Program-made: the position numbers and the translations under genes
Notes under the pieces: generated by a model
Told to the model about the DNA's origin: nothing
Seen by the model: the letters and a program-made list of their open reading frames with translations, nothing else
Database searches by the model: none
In this document: piece by piece, positions 27,890 to 39,892 of the stretch
Numbering within the stretch: position 1 is the stretch's first letter
Layout: each line of letters begins with the position of its first letter
From: Rhizopus sp. PT2906
Taxonomy: Eukaryota > Mucoromycota > Mucoromycetes > Mucorales > Rhizopodaceae
Assembly (NCBI GenBank): GCA_025529335.1
Contig: JAMYHX010000102.1
Span: 40,172 to 104,171 of the forward strand
DNA: 64,000 bases
Direction: 5' to 3'

Positions 27890-30800
27890 TTTATAGTAGT
27901 AAATAATATTGATTTATAAAAAAAAAAGAAAAAAAAAGAGTATAGGAAAATACATGAGGTTTTGGATAATGTATGCCCTTGTTTCCCTCGCTTAATTATC
28001 TAGCTTTTATTGTCATCTCTTGATTGTTATTATCACAAGTGTGCAATTGCATCTATACTTGTATACATGTTTGCTGTCAAGTTTGGTGGCTGTATAGCAG
28101 CTAACTACTATACGTAACACACTCAATGAAATGACTTCTTTAAATGACAATTGATGCAGCCTTAAGTGAGCCACGTTAGTTCCAGTTTTGACTGAGTGCT
28201 TCTAATTTTCCGATTAGCTGTTACTTCATCAAGATATTGAGCCTATGCTATCTGATGTGCAAGTAGATTATCCTGTCTAATCAATGCAAGGTTATGCTGC
28301 AGCATATGACTGCATAAAAAAAACACTTGACAGGTTCTAACCAAGAAATAAATCTTGGTTTAACTTGTTTTGTTCCATGGTGCATCCTGTAGTAGTTTAA
28401 ACTTGAGCCGATCAATCTGTTTATAATAATACACCTAGTCTAGATAGCAATTTAAATATTCTTGCTTATAAAATGCTGTTAGATGATTTCCCCTTTGCAG
28501 CTTTTCAGCGCCCCTTTCCTTTGCATATTTTGAATTAGATTTTCTCTAGATTTGACCTGGGTTGCTTGTATCGCTTCTCCTTGACGTGAATACATAATAA
28601 AAATAGTCGATTTGAAAGAAGTTGTATTTGAAGAGTTACACGTACAGCGCAAAACGTAAGAACACCGTCAAGTGATATATATGTGGGAATCAATGATTGT
28701 CTATATATGACTTTTTTTTATACCAAAAGATTTTAAACACGCGTGTGAAAGAGAGTACAGCAAATATCTCCAAGTCAGCACACGATGTGTTGTCTTATAC
28801 AACTAAAAATGATGACATGCAAAGACTTGTATTAAATTCTGTAATGTAAACACATCGTCACAAGAATGTTAAACAAGAACTTTACTGAAAAAGTCAGTGA
28901 TGGATGATGAGCCATTTAATCCTATATAAAGACAATCACTGTTAGTATGGCAAAAGGCAACATGGGTAAATTGAGAAGAACAAGGGGTTGAAGGGAAAAA
29001 AGAGATACATATGTAACACTTGTTTTCCTTTTGGCTAAGATTATACAAGTGTATAGCACATGCATATATAAACATACATGTAGCAAGCTTCAAGGTAAAT
29101 GCTTACCTTTTTTTGCAAGATGTTAATAATCAATAAGAACTTGTAACTAGATAAACATATCAACTCTTTATTGAATTACATAAAGTCTTGAATGAGCATA
29201 AATCTGCATGTGTTATGTATAAACTCTTGCTCTCAGAGTTCAGTGCTGAGGAGCAAGAAGGAAAAGAAACGAGTGTACCTTTTTTTTTTTACAAGTTGTT
29301 CTATAAAAGGCGAAATCTTCGGTCCGTAATGTCCGTCTCTTTCACTCAAGGCCAGTTTTCTGACCTTGACCATTGATAACGGAATCAAAATCAAGGGTAT
29401 CAAAACTAGCTTCATCATGGTGAATACATACAAGAAAGTTTGCTTCAAGTAGCTGATCTCCAATCTCTTGATCTGTTTGCTGCGAAAGTAAGCGTGGCCA
29501 AAGATAAAAGGATTCTTTTAAAAATGTTATGGTATTATTGATTTTATCTATAGCACACTAGATATTGCTGTTTAGTACCGCCTTTAGACTATAGTGATAA
29601 GAATACCTTTTCTAGGCATAACTTGTCAAATAGAGGTAAACTAATTGATTTATATGGATTATGAAGGTTTAGACAATATTCAGAGAAATGAACTCTACTT
29701 TGATTCTTCAAGACGTTAGCAAAAACGAGCTTCATTCAGCGACTAGCTTACACTCTCGATCTTGAAAGTAATTGATTCTAATGTTTGGGTCCAAATGATA
29801 GTCGAGGGTATATCATCCTTGTGGGTATAGTCATAATGAGGTGAACAATTTGAGGATTTGATGAGCATAATATAACGAATAAATGAAAAAGTGTCTCAAT
29901 TCAAGGCACACATCCGTATTTATACAGATGCTTCGGCCCGTTGTGGGATGAATGGAGATGTCGAACCAAATATAGAAAGTGATACTAAAGTCAGTTTGAA
30001 CAATATGTCATCGGATATAGGCTATGTATATGGATATCCGGAAAAGATTACAGCGTTTGCTTCCAAAAAAGGCAGTATCATACCTCGATCGCGCTGTCAA
30101 AGAAATCATGAGCGCCGATTCTTTGTGACAATGTGAGAACTTCAGTAAGGAAGTATAATCAACCTCTACCACCTCTGTGGCTGCTGATACGTCATCATAC
30201 GGTAATTCACAACCTAGTAAATTTGTGAATTACAGTGAGAAACCTTTCTTGAAAGGATCTGCTCCTAGCTCCTTATTGATCGACATCACCAACTGCTACC
30301 GATCGTTTGTTTTTTCGGGTTTTGTTATTTGCACACCTACACAACGCTATATACAGCGTTAAAGTATAAGAGAAGTATATGTTAATGAGTCTGTAGTAGC
30401 CTTTTTATTAAGATTATGACGAGAGAGAGCTCATTATTACAGAATTACTGCATGAAATAACCACGACCAATTAGAATTGAGTATGACGCGTCTATAAGAA
30501 TAACCTACTTTGTGATCAGTCTTTTGTGTTGTTCTTTAAGTAATTTTTTATAAGATGAAGTATTTATAAATTAACTACAACAAATGTGCTGTACAAATAG
30601 CCAAACTCCCAAGCTATAACGCGTTTTGCTAATGATAAACAGGCATATTAGCTTTATCTGTGATGTTTATCTAACAAGAGCAAAAAAAAAAAAAAAAAAA
30701 GTTTCAACGATTTTTCTACAAGATATCCTGGTTATATTACTATAAAGCAGCAAATATCAGTGTACTTGCACACCTGATAGTTCAAATTGATAATCTTCCT

Positions 30801-31854
30801 TCATACCACATAATATATTTGTTAGTTTCAAGGAAAACAACTGAGTAAGCTACATACTTTGAGAGAATATCCTAACTAACGTTCAATTAAATCATCATTG
30901 CTATCTTTTATAAGGTGCGAGATAAACACAAAAAGTCCTTTGGGAGCAAAGGTAAAAACGTTGGGCAGCTTTTTATGAGGAATTGAAGTACTAGCACTGG
31001 TGGGAAGAGTACTGTAACATGTGTAATAATTTACGTCCTGGTAGAGTAAGAGAAGGAGGACGTTTCTGAGCATAGTATAAGTTGTTGAGATCGTGCAGGA
31101 TAGTACATACTATGACCAGTAGGATAAGGGTTGTGAGGAATATACATGATGAGTGAGATGTTTGTTCAAGAGAAGAGAAGAGGGCCCGTCATGGAATCCG
31201 GTAGGTCTAAGCGACATTGCATTTGGAGACGTTGAATGATATGTTGTTTGATAAAGGAACTGGGAAAGACGTCGTAGATAGGTGGCCAAGACGCCAACGC
31301 ACACCTCGAGTTCTTTCTAATGTTGTCATTGGTAGTTATACATCTAATTAGGCATCGGGGATTATGCAATGCTAATATCACAAAATATAATAGGAGGGGG
31401 TGGGCCACAACCATATTATAAAAACTTTAAGCAATTTCGATGAGTATCTACATTATTGGCTTGACTCAATCGATTGTCCTCAAACTATATAGTCAACGTG
31501 TAAAACAGAGCTTGGATTATATACTCAGAAACAGCTGAAGGCATGTTATTCTTGTCTTTTGGATCTGAATCACCAAAGATACTCAAATCAGTTATGCTAT
31601 ATTTCAGTCGAGATAACATGAAACATTAGCGTTTGATTGGATTCCACTCTATAAGCATATATGTACTAAATTGATGTTTAAAGTCAATAGTATTTAGTAT
31701 AAATAAAGTGGGTGGCCAGTTGCCAAAAAGAAAGATGTATATAGTGACTTTTTATTAGAGCCTCCATGAGCAAAAAAGGGGATGAATGTTTACTACACGG
31801 TGATCATTTGCATTTTAAAAACTGGGAATTTAGAATTTCTAAAGTCAAAGAGAG
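27890..31854. other. Gene-poor stretch
   Basis: About 4 kb with no supported gene. Small ORFs (28869-29093, 29233-29463, 29891-30136, 30876-31073, 31110-31414) lack recognisable domains. 29905-29945 reads RIYTDASARCG, faintly like the first RNase H motif of a retroelement but too short to call. An 18-A run is at 30683-30700. Confidence 0.4.
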
Positions 31855-34605
31855 TTAGCATTGATCTCGATTTATAATATCTCTTCTTACCCAATCGTCA
31901 GGTATCTTTTGTGCCCATCTGAATTTCTCAATCAATGTCTTGCTAAACACCTTTTCTAAAGGAATATTATACTTTCTACACCATGCAACGGATATACGAG
32001 GATCAATGTAGTTTAATTTGGAAGTGTTTAGTGCAATCTGTTTGTTCTCTTCTTTATCTGTCGCTTGGACCTTGGTAGCTGCAATACGCTCATCAATTTT
32101 TTCAATCCTGGCGATCAATTTGTCGGCCGTCATCGAGCTCTTTGGTTCAATCGTGGCTGCTTTGCGTTCCTTTGCAAACGTGTCTAGGAGGGCATCAGCC
32201 GCCTTCAAGCTTTTTGTCAATTCTGACTCTTCCAACTGTGACTCTCCATTTGCAGCTAATTTTTCATTTTGCTTTTGGAAACGCAACTTGATTCTCTCTT
32301 TTTCCTTTTTCACTAAATCTGCCTCATGTTGTATCATCCATTCTTCTTCTAAATCTGATTCGGGATCGGCATATTTTGGATTTTTCTTCATCTTGGGATC
32401 CGCAGCATAAAGTGTTTTTCGGAGCTTCATTCTTTGGTACTTTAATGCACGGATGCGGTCTTCGATTTTGGAAATTTGCTGTTCATGATTCTTGGAGGCC
32501 GTCCTCTGGTGATTACACAAGACAGCTACTTCACGATTTGCACGGTTATAAGATAGTAGCTTGTCATGGATACTGTCGTCAGGATTTGTCATTTTGTCTA
32601 ATTGTTGTTGAAAAGTAATGGAGGCATTATAAGTACGGAACACTTTGGCAGATAAACCCTTCATGTAGTTGTTCAAGTGTTTGTTTAATCCATTTGGCTA
32701 TATTATTCATCTTAATACACGTCATGTTTATAGAAAAAAAAAAAGACTTACTGTCAAGCGATCAAAAATCATATGTCCAGGCCCGACCTGCTTTTTGAAG
32801 AGCTTGATGTTCTTGAAAACTTGAGCATCAACTTCGACAGTATTTTGATATCGAATAGAATCTTTACCCAAGAAATCAAAATGAAGGGTATTTGGTGGTT
32901 CCAATTCGATGTGTTCATAACGAAGAGAGCAACAGCCAACTGTATCCGCTTCGTCCTCGCCCTTTTCATTACCAGCTCTTAAAGCTAATCTGTCAATTAA
33001 ATACATGGCTGTGGCTCTTTGTCGGATTTCACTAACTTTGTCCTTTAATTCCTTGGTGTAGTTCTCACGAATAGCAGCCACGCAATTCTTAAACCTGGTT
33101 AATACAAGAAAGACAACCTATACTTCACACACACATACCTTAAGCTCTCTAGCCTTTTCAAACTTTTTCATATCACTCTGTCCTTTCCAAGCAGAAGTAG
33201 CGGCCAAAAAGACATACTTGATATTACCATTTACGTTTTCTTTCCAAGTGGCTAACCAAGTAGCTGTTTGATCATGCACGATTCCTCCCCACTTGTGGCC
33301 TTTGGGAGGTTCAGGTATTTTGGCACCCTTTCCCAAATTCAACGTCACTTGCTCAGGTTGAACACGCATCTTCAATTTGCCAGTCTTTGGATGATTGCCT
33401 CTACCACGGAATAACTCTGGCGGTTCAATTTTGAAATTACCAACTTTTTCTCTACGTCCATCAACGATAGCCGTCTGATAAGGTTCTTCTATTTTTTTCT
33501 TTTCCTCTTTGAGTCTCTATTGAATGCAAGATGACGTATGAATGTTAAATGTTTACATTCTACCCTTGTCGATCATTACCTGTTTTTCTTCCTTGGACAT
33601 TTGCTTCTTGGCTTCTTTGTCCCGTTGAAGTTTTTCCCAAATGGGTCTAAAGTCACACTTGTTAAAATCTGTGATTTTTGGGTTCTAGAAGGATATATAA
33701 AAAAAAAATTAGGATCCGATGACATAAAAAAAAACAAATACACTTACGCTTGGATCTTTTTGAAGTACTTCTAACCAGTCATTAAAGAAATTTTTTTGAA
33801 ATACAGGGTTCTGAGCGTGTTCACTTTCCAATATGTTTGCGAAAAAGGTAGCTACCTCTTCAGCTTCAGGACTAAGTGTAATTGGTTTTCCGTCATACTT
33901 CATTTTTACACCGTGAGGAACATAATCAGGAGGAAACATGACACCGTTATGTTCAAGGGTAGTCCATTTGATAGAATCATCCTCTTGAATACCGCTTTGG
34001 TCTTGTTCTTCCCACCATTTATAAATATCCTCTTCTTCTTCTTCCTTTTTCGCCTTTTTCTTTGCCTTTGTATTTTTAGTACTTGTACTTGCTGATTTTT
34101 CTAAGGGTCTTTTCTTCGATGGCATATCAACCTCCATTGGTTCTGGCTTAACTTTTTCTTCCTTGGTCTATATGTGTAATAAATCAGAATTAAAAGTGGA
34201 ACAAAATCTTAATATTATTCCTTACTGATATACCATGATCACCGTTTGTTTCTTTCTTTACAGACGAAAGTTTACCATTGGCTTTCTTTTGAAGTCGTTG
34301 AGAAAGAGGTATATCATCCTCATCATCGCTGTCCTCTGTCTTTATAGGTGATTTTTTCATTCTTTGAGCCAAAGGAATATCATCCTCATCATCGCTATCC
34401 TCTGCCTTTACAGGAGATTCTTTCAAGCTACTCTCACCGTTCATTTGTTCATCCTTTTCAACGCGTAGTTCAGGAAGAGAAGGATTCGATTGATTTTCCA
34501 CTACAATGTGTTACAATCAAGCATTCCCCTGATTAAAAAGCACATTGCTTTACCTTTTACTCTTTGAGCAAGGGGAATTTCATCATCGCTCAATACAGTG
34601 CTCAT
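31855..34605 (-). CDS. TOP1: DNA topoisomerase I (type IB)
   Basis: Nuclear enzyme that relaxes supercoils by a 3'-phosphotyrosyl nick. Seven minus-strand exons, 34605-34554, 34500-34226, 34167-33748, 33684-33580, 33516-33139, 33087-32752 and 32697-31855, give 802 residues. A disordered charged N-terminus carries Lys-rich stretches and three repeats around SDDE..IPL.QR. The core follows with [51 protein letters not shown] block ([19 protein letters not shown]), [12 protein letters not shown] and [10 protein letters not shown]. The linker is a long coiled coil, and the C-terminal domain holds catalytic Tyr752 in [11 protein letters not shown]. Length and order are those of fungal Top1. The acceptor at 33088 (TTTAAG) was chosen because an earlier one meets a stop. 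Confidence 0.95.
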
Positions 34606-35523
34606 AGTTGATTTAATAAAGGAGAGAAAAAAGACTTTGTAATTTTTTTTAAAATTTGGTTTTATATGTAAAACAGCCGAAGAGCAATTTAAAACTCCCT
34701 TGTTTGACTTGCTTTTTTTTTTGAATGGAAATAATAGACGAGTTCTCATTGGATAATCAGGAGATATGATTGGAATAACAAAAAGTGATATTCTTTTTAA
34801 AAAAGATATGATATAGCTTATTGAGTGCATTACAGTTGAGCGTAGATCATATGAACAAGGAAAGAGAGAAAAAGGGGGAAAGCTTGTGAGGCAATATATG
34901 TTCATGTTTAACATTTTGATTTTGCACATCAAAACAAAACAATTTATATCCCCGATAGTTATTTTTGTGTAGCCAATAAAAACTCATTAGATATTTTTAA
35001 ACATTACTCAAAAGAGTCATAAAGTGTTGGCTCTAATTCTAATCAGTTATCAAGAAAACTCATACAGTGATTTGTATTCATTCTTGGCTCAATTTCTTGG
35101 TTACATTTGATAATTTATCTTGATAGCTTCTCTTTAATTCAGTTGCACCTTGGACCAAAATAACTCTATTAGACTCAGAAAAGGAAAGTATGGAAGGAGA
35201 AGACTTGTCACAGTGGCCTTTTTACCGTATTCTTAAAGTGTTGAACTTGAGATTAAGGCAATTTAGATAATATTTAAACAATCTATATAGAGACATTTTA
35301 ATCACCCTTGCGAGCGAAAACTGTGTTTAATATGACAGTAAAAGTGTGAACGGTAGCATACCGAAATAGTGTCTTCATCCATATTCTGCTAATTGAAGAG
35401 ATATACAACGCCCAAAATAACAGAAAGAAGCCAACTTATAAAACCTCACTCTTAAATAACATGAAGCTTTTTTGGCTTTTTCTTTTTATGTTACTCTCGG
35501 ATGACCGTTTGATTTGCTCGCTT
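34606..35523. other. Top1 upstream region, no gene
   Basis: AT-rich, purine- and pyrimidine-rich tracts. Presumed Top1 promoter near 34610-34720. Nothing else recognised. Confidence 0.5.
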
Positions 35524-36020
35524 TTAATAGTGATCATCAAAGGTCAGTTTTATTTTTGCAACGTTCAAAGTAACTAAGGAAGCCATATTTCTTATTGATG
35601 ATACTATTCTGTCTGTCAGATTATCGTCTGCCTTAAGTGCATAGCGTTTAATGCCGAACTTCATCTTGGACCAGAACTCCTCAATAAGATTAAGAAATGG
35701 TGAATATGGTGGTACAAACATTTATATTCTCTCAATTAGCTCTTTTACAGATGGTGGTGATAGATAGGTGCATTATCCATAGACAGCGCAACTCTTTTTT
35801 TTTTTCGCTTGAATGTTTGAAATTTTCTGCCTCCAATATCGAGAAAAGAACTGCAGCGCTCATCCTCAGAGGAGCGACCCTTGGCAACTTCTCCCATATT
35901 CTCTTCTTAAGAGCCTAAAAGGCGCAATTTTAGAAGAGCTCCATTGCTGTTTATCGTTGTTGCGTCCCATTCTTGTTCAACTGAGGCACATGGCTCAATT
36001 AAAACTCTGTAATTACCTTG
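35524..36020 (-). pseudogene. Tc1/mariner transposase relic
   Basis: Minus-strand fragments of an IS630/Tc1-type DDE transposase: SSEDERCSSFLDI, then SMDNAPIYHHH (second catalytic Asp in MDNAPI, around 35775) and, in another frame, FVPPYSPFLNLIEEFWSKMK (third catalytic acidic residue in the PYSPFLN.IEEFWS motif) ending RIVSSIRNMASLV. Frameshifts and stops separate the pieces, so this copy is inactive. Confidence 0.7.
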
Positions 36021-37309
36021 AACGGTAACCTCTGATATAAATATTTCTTGATGCTCTTCTATTCATGCTTAAAGGGTCCGTTTTTTTAAAGTTGATGAAG
36101 AAGTGAAGATGAGCGGACAGATGTGCAAATCAATTTTAGTAAACTGAAAAATCAGCCATTATTGAATCCTAGTTCTTGGATTGGTCCGTGATTCGCCTTG
36201 TCCACTGGTATGTTCTGCCGAGTGCCCTAATATAAGACAAATCAACTTTCTCACCCAATCGATCATTGACTGGTCTATTTCATTCTATGTCTTCTCCACC
36301 AGAATTGTCCATACAGTTGCTATGGCTAATCTGATGCCGTTGAGATGCTGATACGAAAACTGTTTATTCTGAATTAGGTATTCAACTACTATACCAGGAT
36401 TGTATACTGTAGGATCTGCTTCTGGTACTTGTCTTGCGTACCACTCCGCCCATTTCCTTCATTGAATATCATAGTTATTGTGCGTACTGATCTTTATAAT
36501 TTAATAAAAATCATGCGTTACAATAAGAACATTAACAGCATTGATTGGAAAGAATACTTCATGGACGTAAGGTTTCGAAATATGGAGAAATTTAATCTTG
36601 ATTCTCTATTGCTAACGTAATTGTTGGGACTTGCATTATATTTCTAGCATAACAGAATATGCCGTTACGACAAAACCGTCAATACAGCTAATATATAATT
36701 TACATCAATACATGAATTATTCACGTCAGCAAAGCTTGATGATTTTTAGTTTGCTGTTTACCTGAGCTTGAACAAGAAACATCAGATAACTGAAGAAGTA
36801 GCAATCGTTATTAACTAGGTATCCACTATTTCCTAGTTTATGAACAGCCGTAAAGATGATGTTGACGAACCATTACGTATGTGCAAACGCACCATAATAG
36901 TGGTTTGGTTCAAGTGTCAGTGCAAGCGCACCCAGCACCTTCATGTCAAAAAGGAAACTTGACAAGGCCAGCCATCGCTGGATACGGTGCTACTTCCATA
37001 AACACAAAAAGAATCTAGGCAGATTACAAAAGGTTGAACATTTTGTATCTATTCAAGTTATTACTGTTTGTTTTCAGTATTACTTTTAATAATGCAACAT
37101 GCAAGTTAAATTTTTTTTCCAACAGAAATTAGATATTACATCTTGACAGTTGGAATAAGCAGTTTGATAAACAGTTCAATTAACGCGTGTTTTGCTAATT
37201 GTAAAAAAAAAAAAAAATTCATTTCGTAATTAAGCACGCCCTTATGAACTCGAACTTTAAGAGGTATTTAAAAAAATTAGTCACGGCGGGAGTTGCACTT
37301 AATACTTTT

Positions 37310-37353
<44 letters not shown>

Positions 37354-37541
37354 AGAAAGTCAAGATGTACCTGTATTTTCCTGTAATTTAAGTTAAAGTC
37401 ATAGTTATAAATCAAGTTGGCTTTATTGTAAAGAAGTTTTTGAAAGTCCTTTTTTTTGTAAACGGAACTTCGCTACTAAAGCCGGTTATTTCTATAGTTT
37501 ATTTTCTTTTTCTTATTCTTAATTGAATTAAATAAAAAAAA
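36021..37541. other. Gene-poor stretch with a 40-T tract
   Basis: No gene recognised. A 40-T run occupies 37313-37352 and a 16-A run lies near 37202-37217. Confidence 0.45.
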
Positions 37542-38835
37542 ATGTCTGCAATTTTAAGAATCAAACCATATCAAGCTATCTCTTTGTCTGTTGTTGCTCC
37601 CGTGTAATTAATGGATGAAGTTTTATAGAACTTTCTTCCAAAAATACGGAGTAGTTTGGACTGCGGGTAAGCAATAAGTTCATCAAGAAAACAACGCTTC
37701 CAGTAATGAAGACGGATCTGCTGTCAAAAAAAGAAAAAGAACTGTTCTCCGTATTTCGTACAAAACTTTTCGCTGCCATAGTGCAGGCGAAAAGGCAAAA
37801 AATTCAAACCGTGTACCTGGAGGCACATCTGGACAGGCTAGACCTATACAGAAAAAACACTAAAAAAATTGGATGTCCAGCAGCGATGTGAGCCACTTGC
37901 TACAAAAATGATCCTACAAATATAGTATTCACTTTTGAAGGAACTCACAGCCATGACATCGGCTCTTTATCAAATTTTGCTTTCCTTCCTGTATCTCAAA
38001 ATACGAAAGACTTTATCTTGCAGCAATTAACCGAGGGTTACATGTGTCGAGACGTTCATCTGTCTATTCAAAAACAACTCACTGAAGAATTGATTGATGT
38101 TTTGATTTGAAATGGACTAGGATTAAATAATAACTTCCAAGTATATGATAAATAAGTAAAGAAAATATATAAATTATTAATACAGGGTAGCAATATACAC
38201 CACATTGTAGCACAGATTGTTAGTGTGATGTCACTCTGTCTACAGGCTCTTTTATTTACAATATAATTTGGACAGGTACTGTACAAATTATGATAAGCTC
38301 TTTGAATACTCTATAAGTCAATATCAGTGCTAAATACAACACTCACGGCCCATGTTCAGCAAAATTTTCAAATTAATGTTAATGGTGCTGCCCTTAACGA
38401 AATTGTGCATAGAGATCAGACATTAGACCCAAGCGATACCTACAACCAGTACAGAAAGATTCAAGAAAATGCTACTAGACGTGCAGTGGATCAAAAAGAA
38501 TCTGTCAAATTTTGGCTGAAAGAATTACATGAACAACAACAGTATTTGACTTTTGTTGGCAACCAGTTCGAAACTGATTTCACTTTTGGTTTCTTTTCAC
38601 AATGGCAATGAATCATATTGATTCAGTCTCCTTATTTGTGTTTGGATGCAACTCATAAAACGGCAAATATCGGCAAGTGTTTACTATACACCGTTGTCGT
38701 CCGTCACCCTAAGACTGGTACAGGTTGCCCAGTTGCATTTTGCTTTACCACCAATCACTCCGTTAATTCTCTTCTTGAATTTCTCTCTTTTTTGAAAAGC
38801 AACGGATGCACTGATGTGTTGAAAAAGTTTGTCAG
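37542..38835 (+). pseudogene. Degenerate MULE-type transposase, truncated
   Basis: Pieces in several frames follow the Mutator-like order. First a Cys/His DNA-binding segment (YRKNTKKIGCPAAM, then IVFTFEGTHSHDIGSL, like FAR1/WRKY-GCM1 fingers of MULEs), then GYMCRDVHLSIQ. Next comes 38327-38608, with LDPSDTYNQYRKIQE and DFTFGFFSQWQ. Then 38618-38830 begins the DDE domain (LCLDATHKTANIG with the first Asp, VRHPKTGTGCPVAFCFTTNH). Stops at 37888, 38108 and 38609 interrupt it. The rest of the catalytic domain is gone, replaced by the nuclease-like reading frame that begins near 38815. Confidence 0.65.
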
Positions 38836-38847
38836 CGTTACACTGCT

Positions 38848-39464
38848 TTTCGACCTGACCGTCTAATTATTACCTACAATGGAATTGAAGTTGGTACTAT
38901 AGAAATTAAGCCTCTCGACACATGCAAAGAACTCGTCGATATTGATGTATGTAGAGTTGCTGAGATTTGCAAGCGCATGTTGCATTTGCGAATGAAAGTT
39001 GCCAAAACAACAAAAGAATTTGCGACTTTTGGCATAATCATTGCTGGTAGAAGATATATTTTGCTTACATCATGTAACTTTTTCTAATCGCTTAGTTACA
39101 CCTTGTTTTAGGTAAACGCATTTTTTTCAATTCGTTGAGATTAGACACAGTAGATGGAACATATAAATATTTTCAACACGGTGAAGTATCTCTTCCAAGC
39201 TTTGAGTCAACAACAACAGACATGGAAGTATTCTTGGAATCTATGCTCTCTTTCAAAGTAATAATTTTAAGACAGTAAACATTTACATTAGTAACCACTT
39301 CTTTAAATCGTATCGTATATTTTTAGGAGCGCATCAAAGAAAGCTTAGCAAGTGAAGAAGAAGAAAAGTTACCACCTTTGATTGATGAATATTCTCATTT
39401 TATCAAGCCTACAATAGCTTTGAAAGACGACAAAGAAAAATATGTCACACTCGTGGAACAATAA
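38848..39464 (+). CDS. PD-(D/E)XK-like family protein, 5' end not clear
   Basis: Three exons that splice cleanly: up to 39046, 39112-39257 and 39327-39464, ending LVEQ before TAA. The first contains FRPDRLIITYNGIEVGTIEI then KPL, i.e. P-D-x(16)-E-I-K, the spacing of a PD-(D/E)XK nuclease core. Then come a conserved helical block (EICKRMLHLRMKVAKTTKEF) and TFGIIIAGKRIFF. The same order appears in the gene at 44403-44957. The 5' part merges with the truncated MULE at about 38815-38835 in a different frame, so a true start is not seen. Either a 5'-truncated gene or one captured beside the transposon. Nuclease assignment is inferred from motif spacing. Confidence 0.5.
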
Positions 39465-39691
39465 AAAATAACTATATCGTTTGATGTTCAAGTAAAAAAA
39501 GATTTCAACTTTTTTTGGTGGTTCCTCTCTTAATTACAGTTTCTTGAGATAGAAACTTTGCTGCAAACTTGCCAGCCAAAACCCTAATTTTACTAGTAAT
39601 TCCACCGAATCACTAGATGATATATATAACTTTGCCAGTTATTCTAAACGACAAATCATTCAATGTTATAATAAAACTCCATTCTAAATGT

Positions 39692-39892
39692 TTTGAAGTC
39701 AAAAATACATATCATTTTTAGGTCAATTTGATTTAACTTATTGTGATATTTCTCTTATCTCGAAAGGACAAAATTTTTAGACATTAAGGAACAATCATTT
39801 TTGACTTAGTGCCATTAATTTTTTTTGGAAAGTGACATTTATTTTTTGGTTACAGACATTCAATTTTCTCAAAGTGACAAAATTTACCGTTC
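39692..39892. repeat. Dispersed repeat family 2, longest copy
   Basis: About 200 bp. The left part matches 20159-20295. The right part (TTGGTTACAGACATTCAATT, TTCTCAAAGTGACAAAATTT, ACCGTTCT) is the reverse complement of 18312-18367. No coding capacity. Confidence 0.7.

Noticed and set aside
29891..30136. RIYTDAS string as a retroelement RNase H
   Set aside because: Only one short motif matches and nothing follows in any frame; could be chance.
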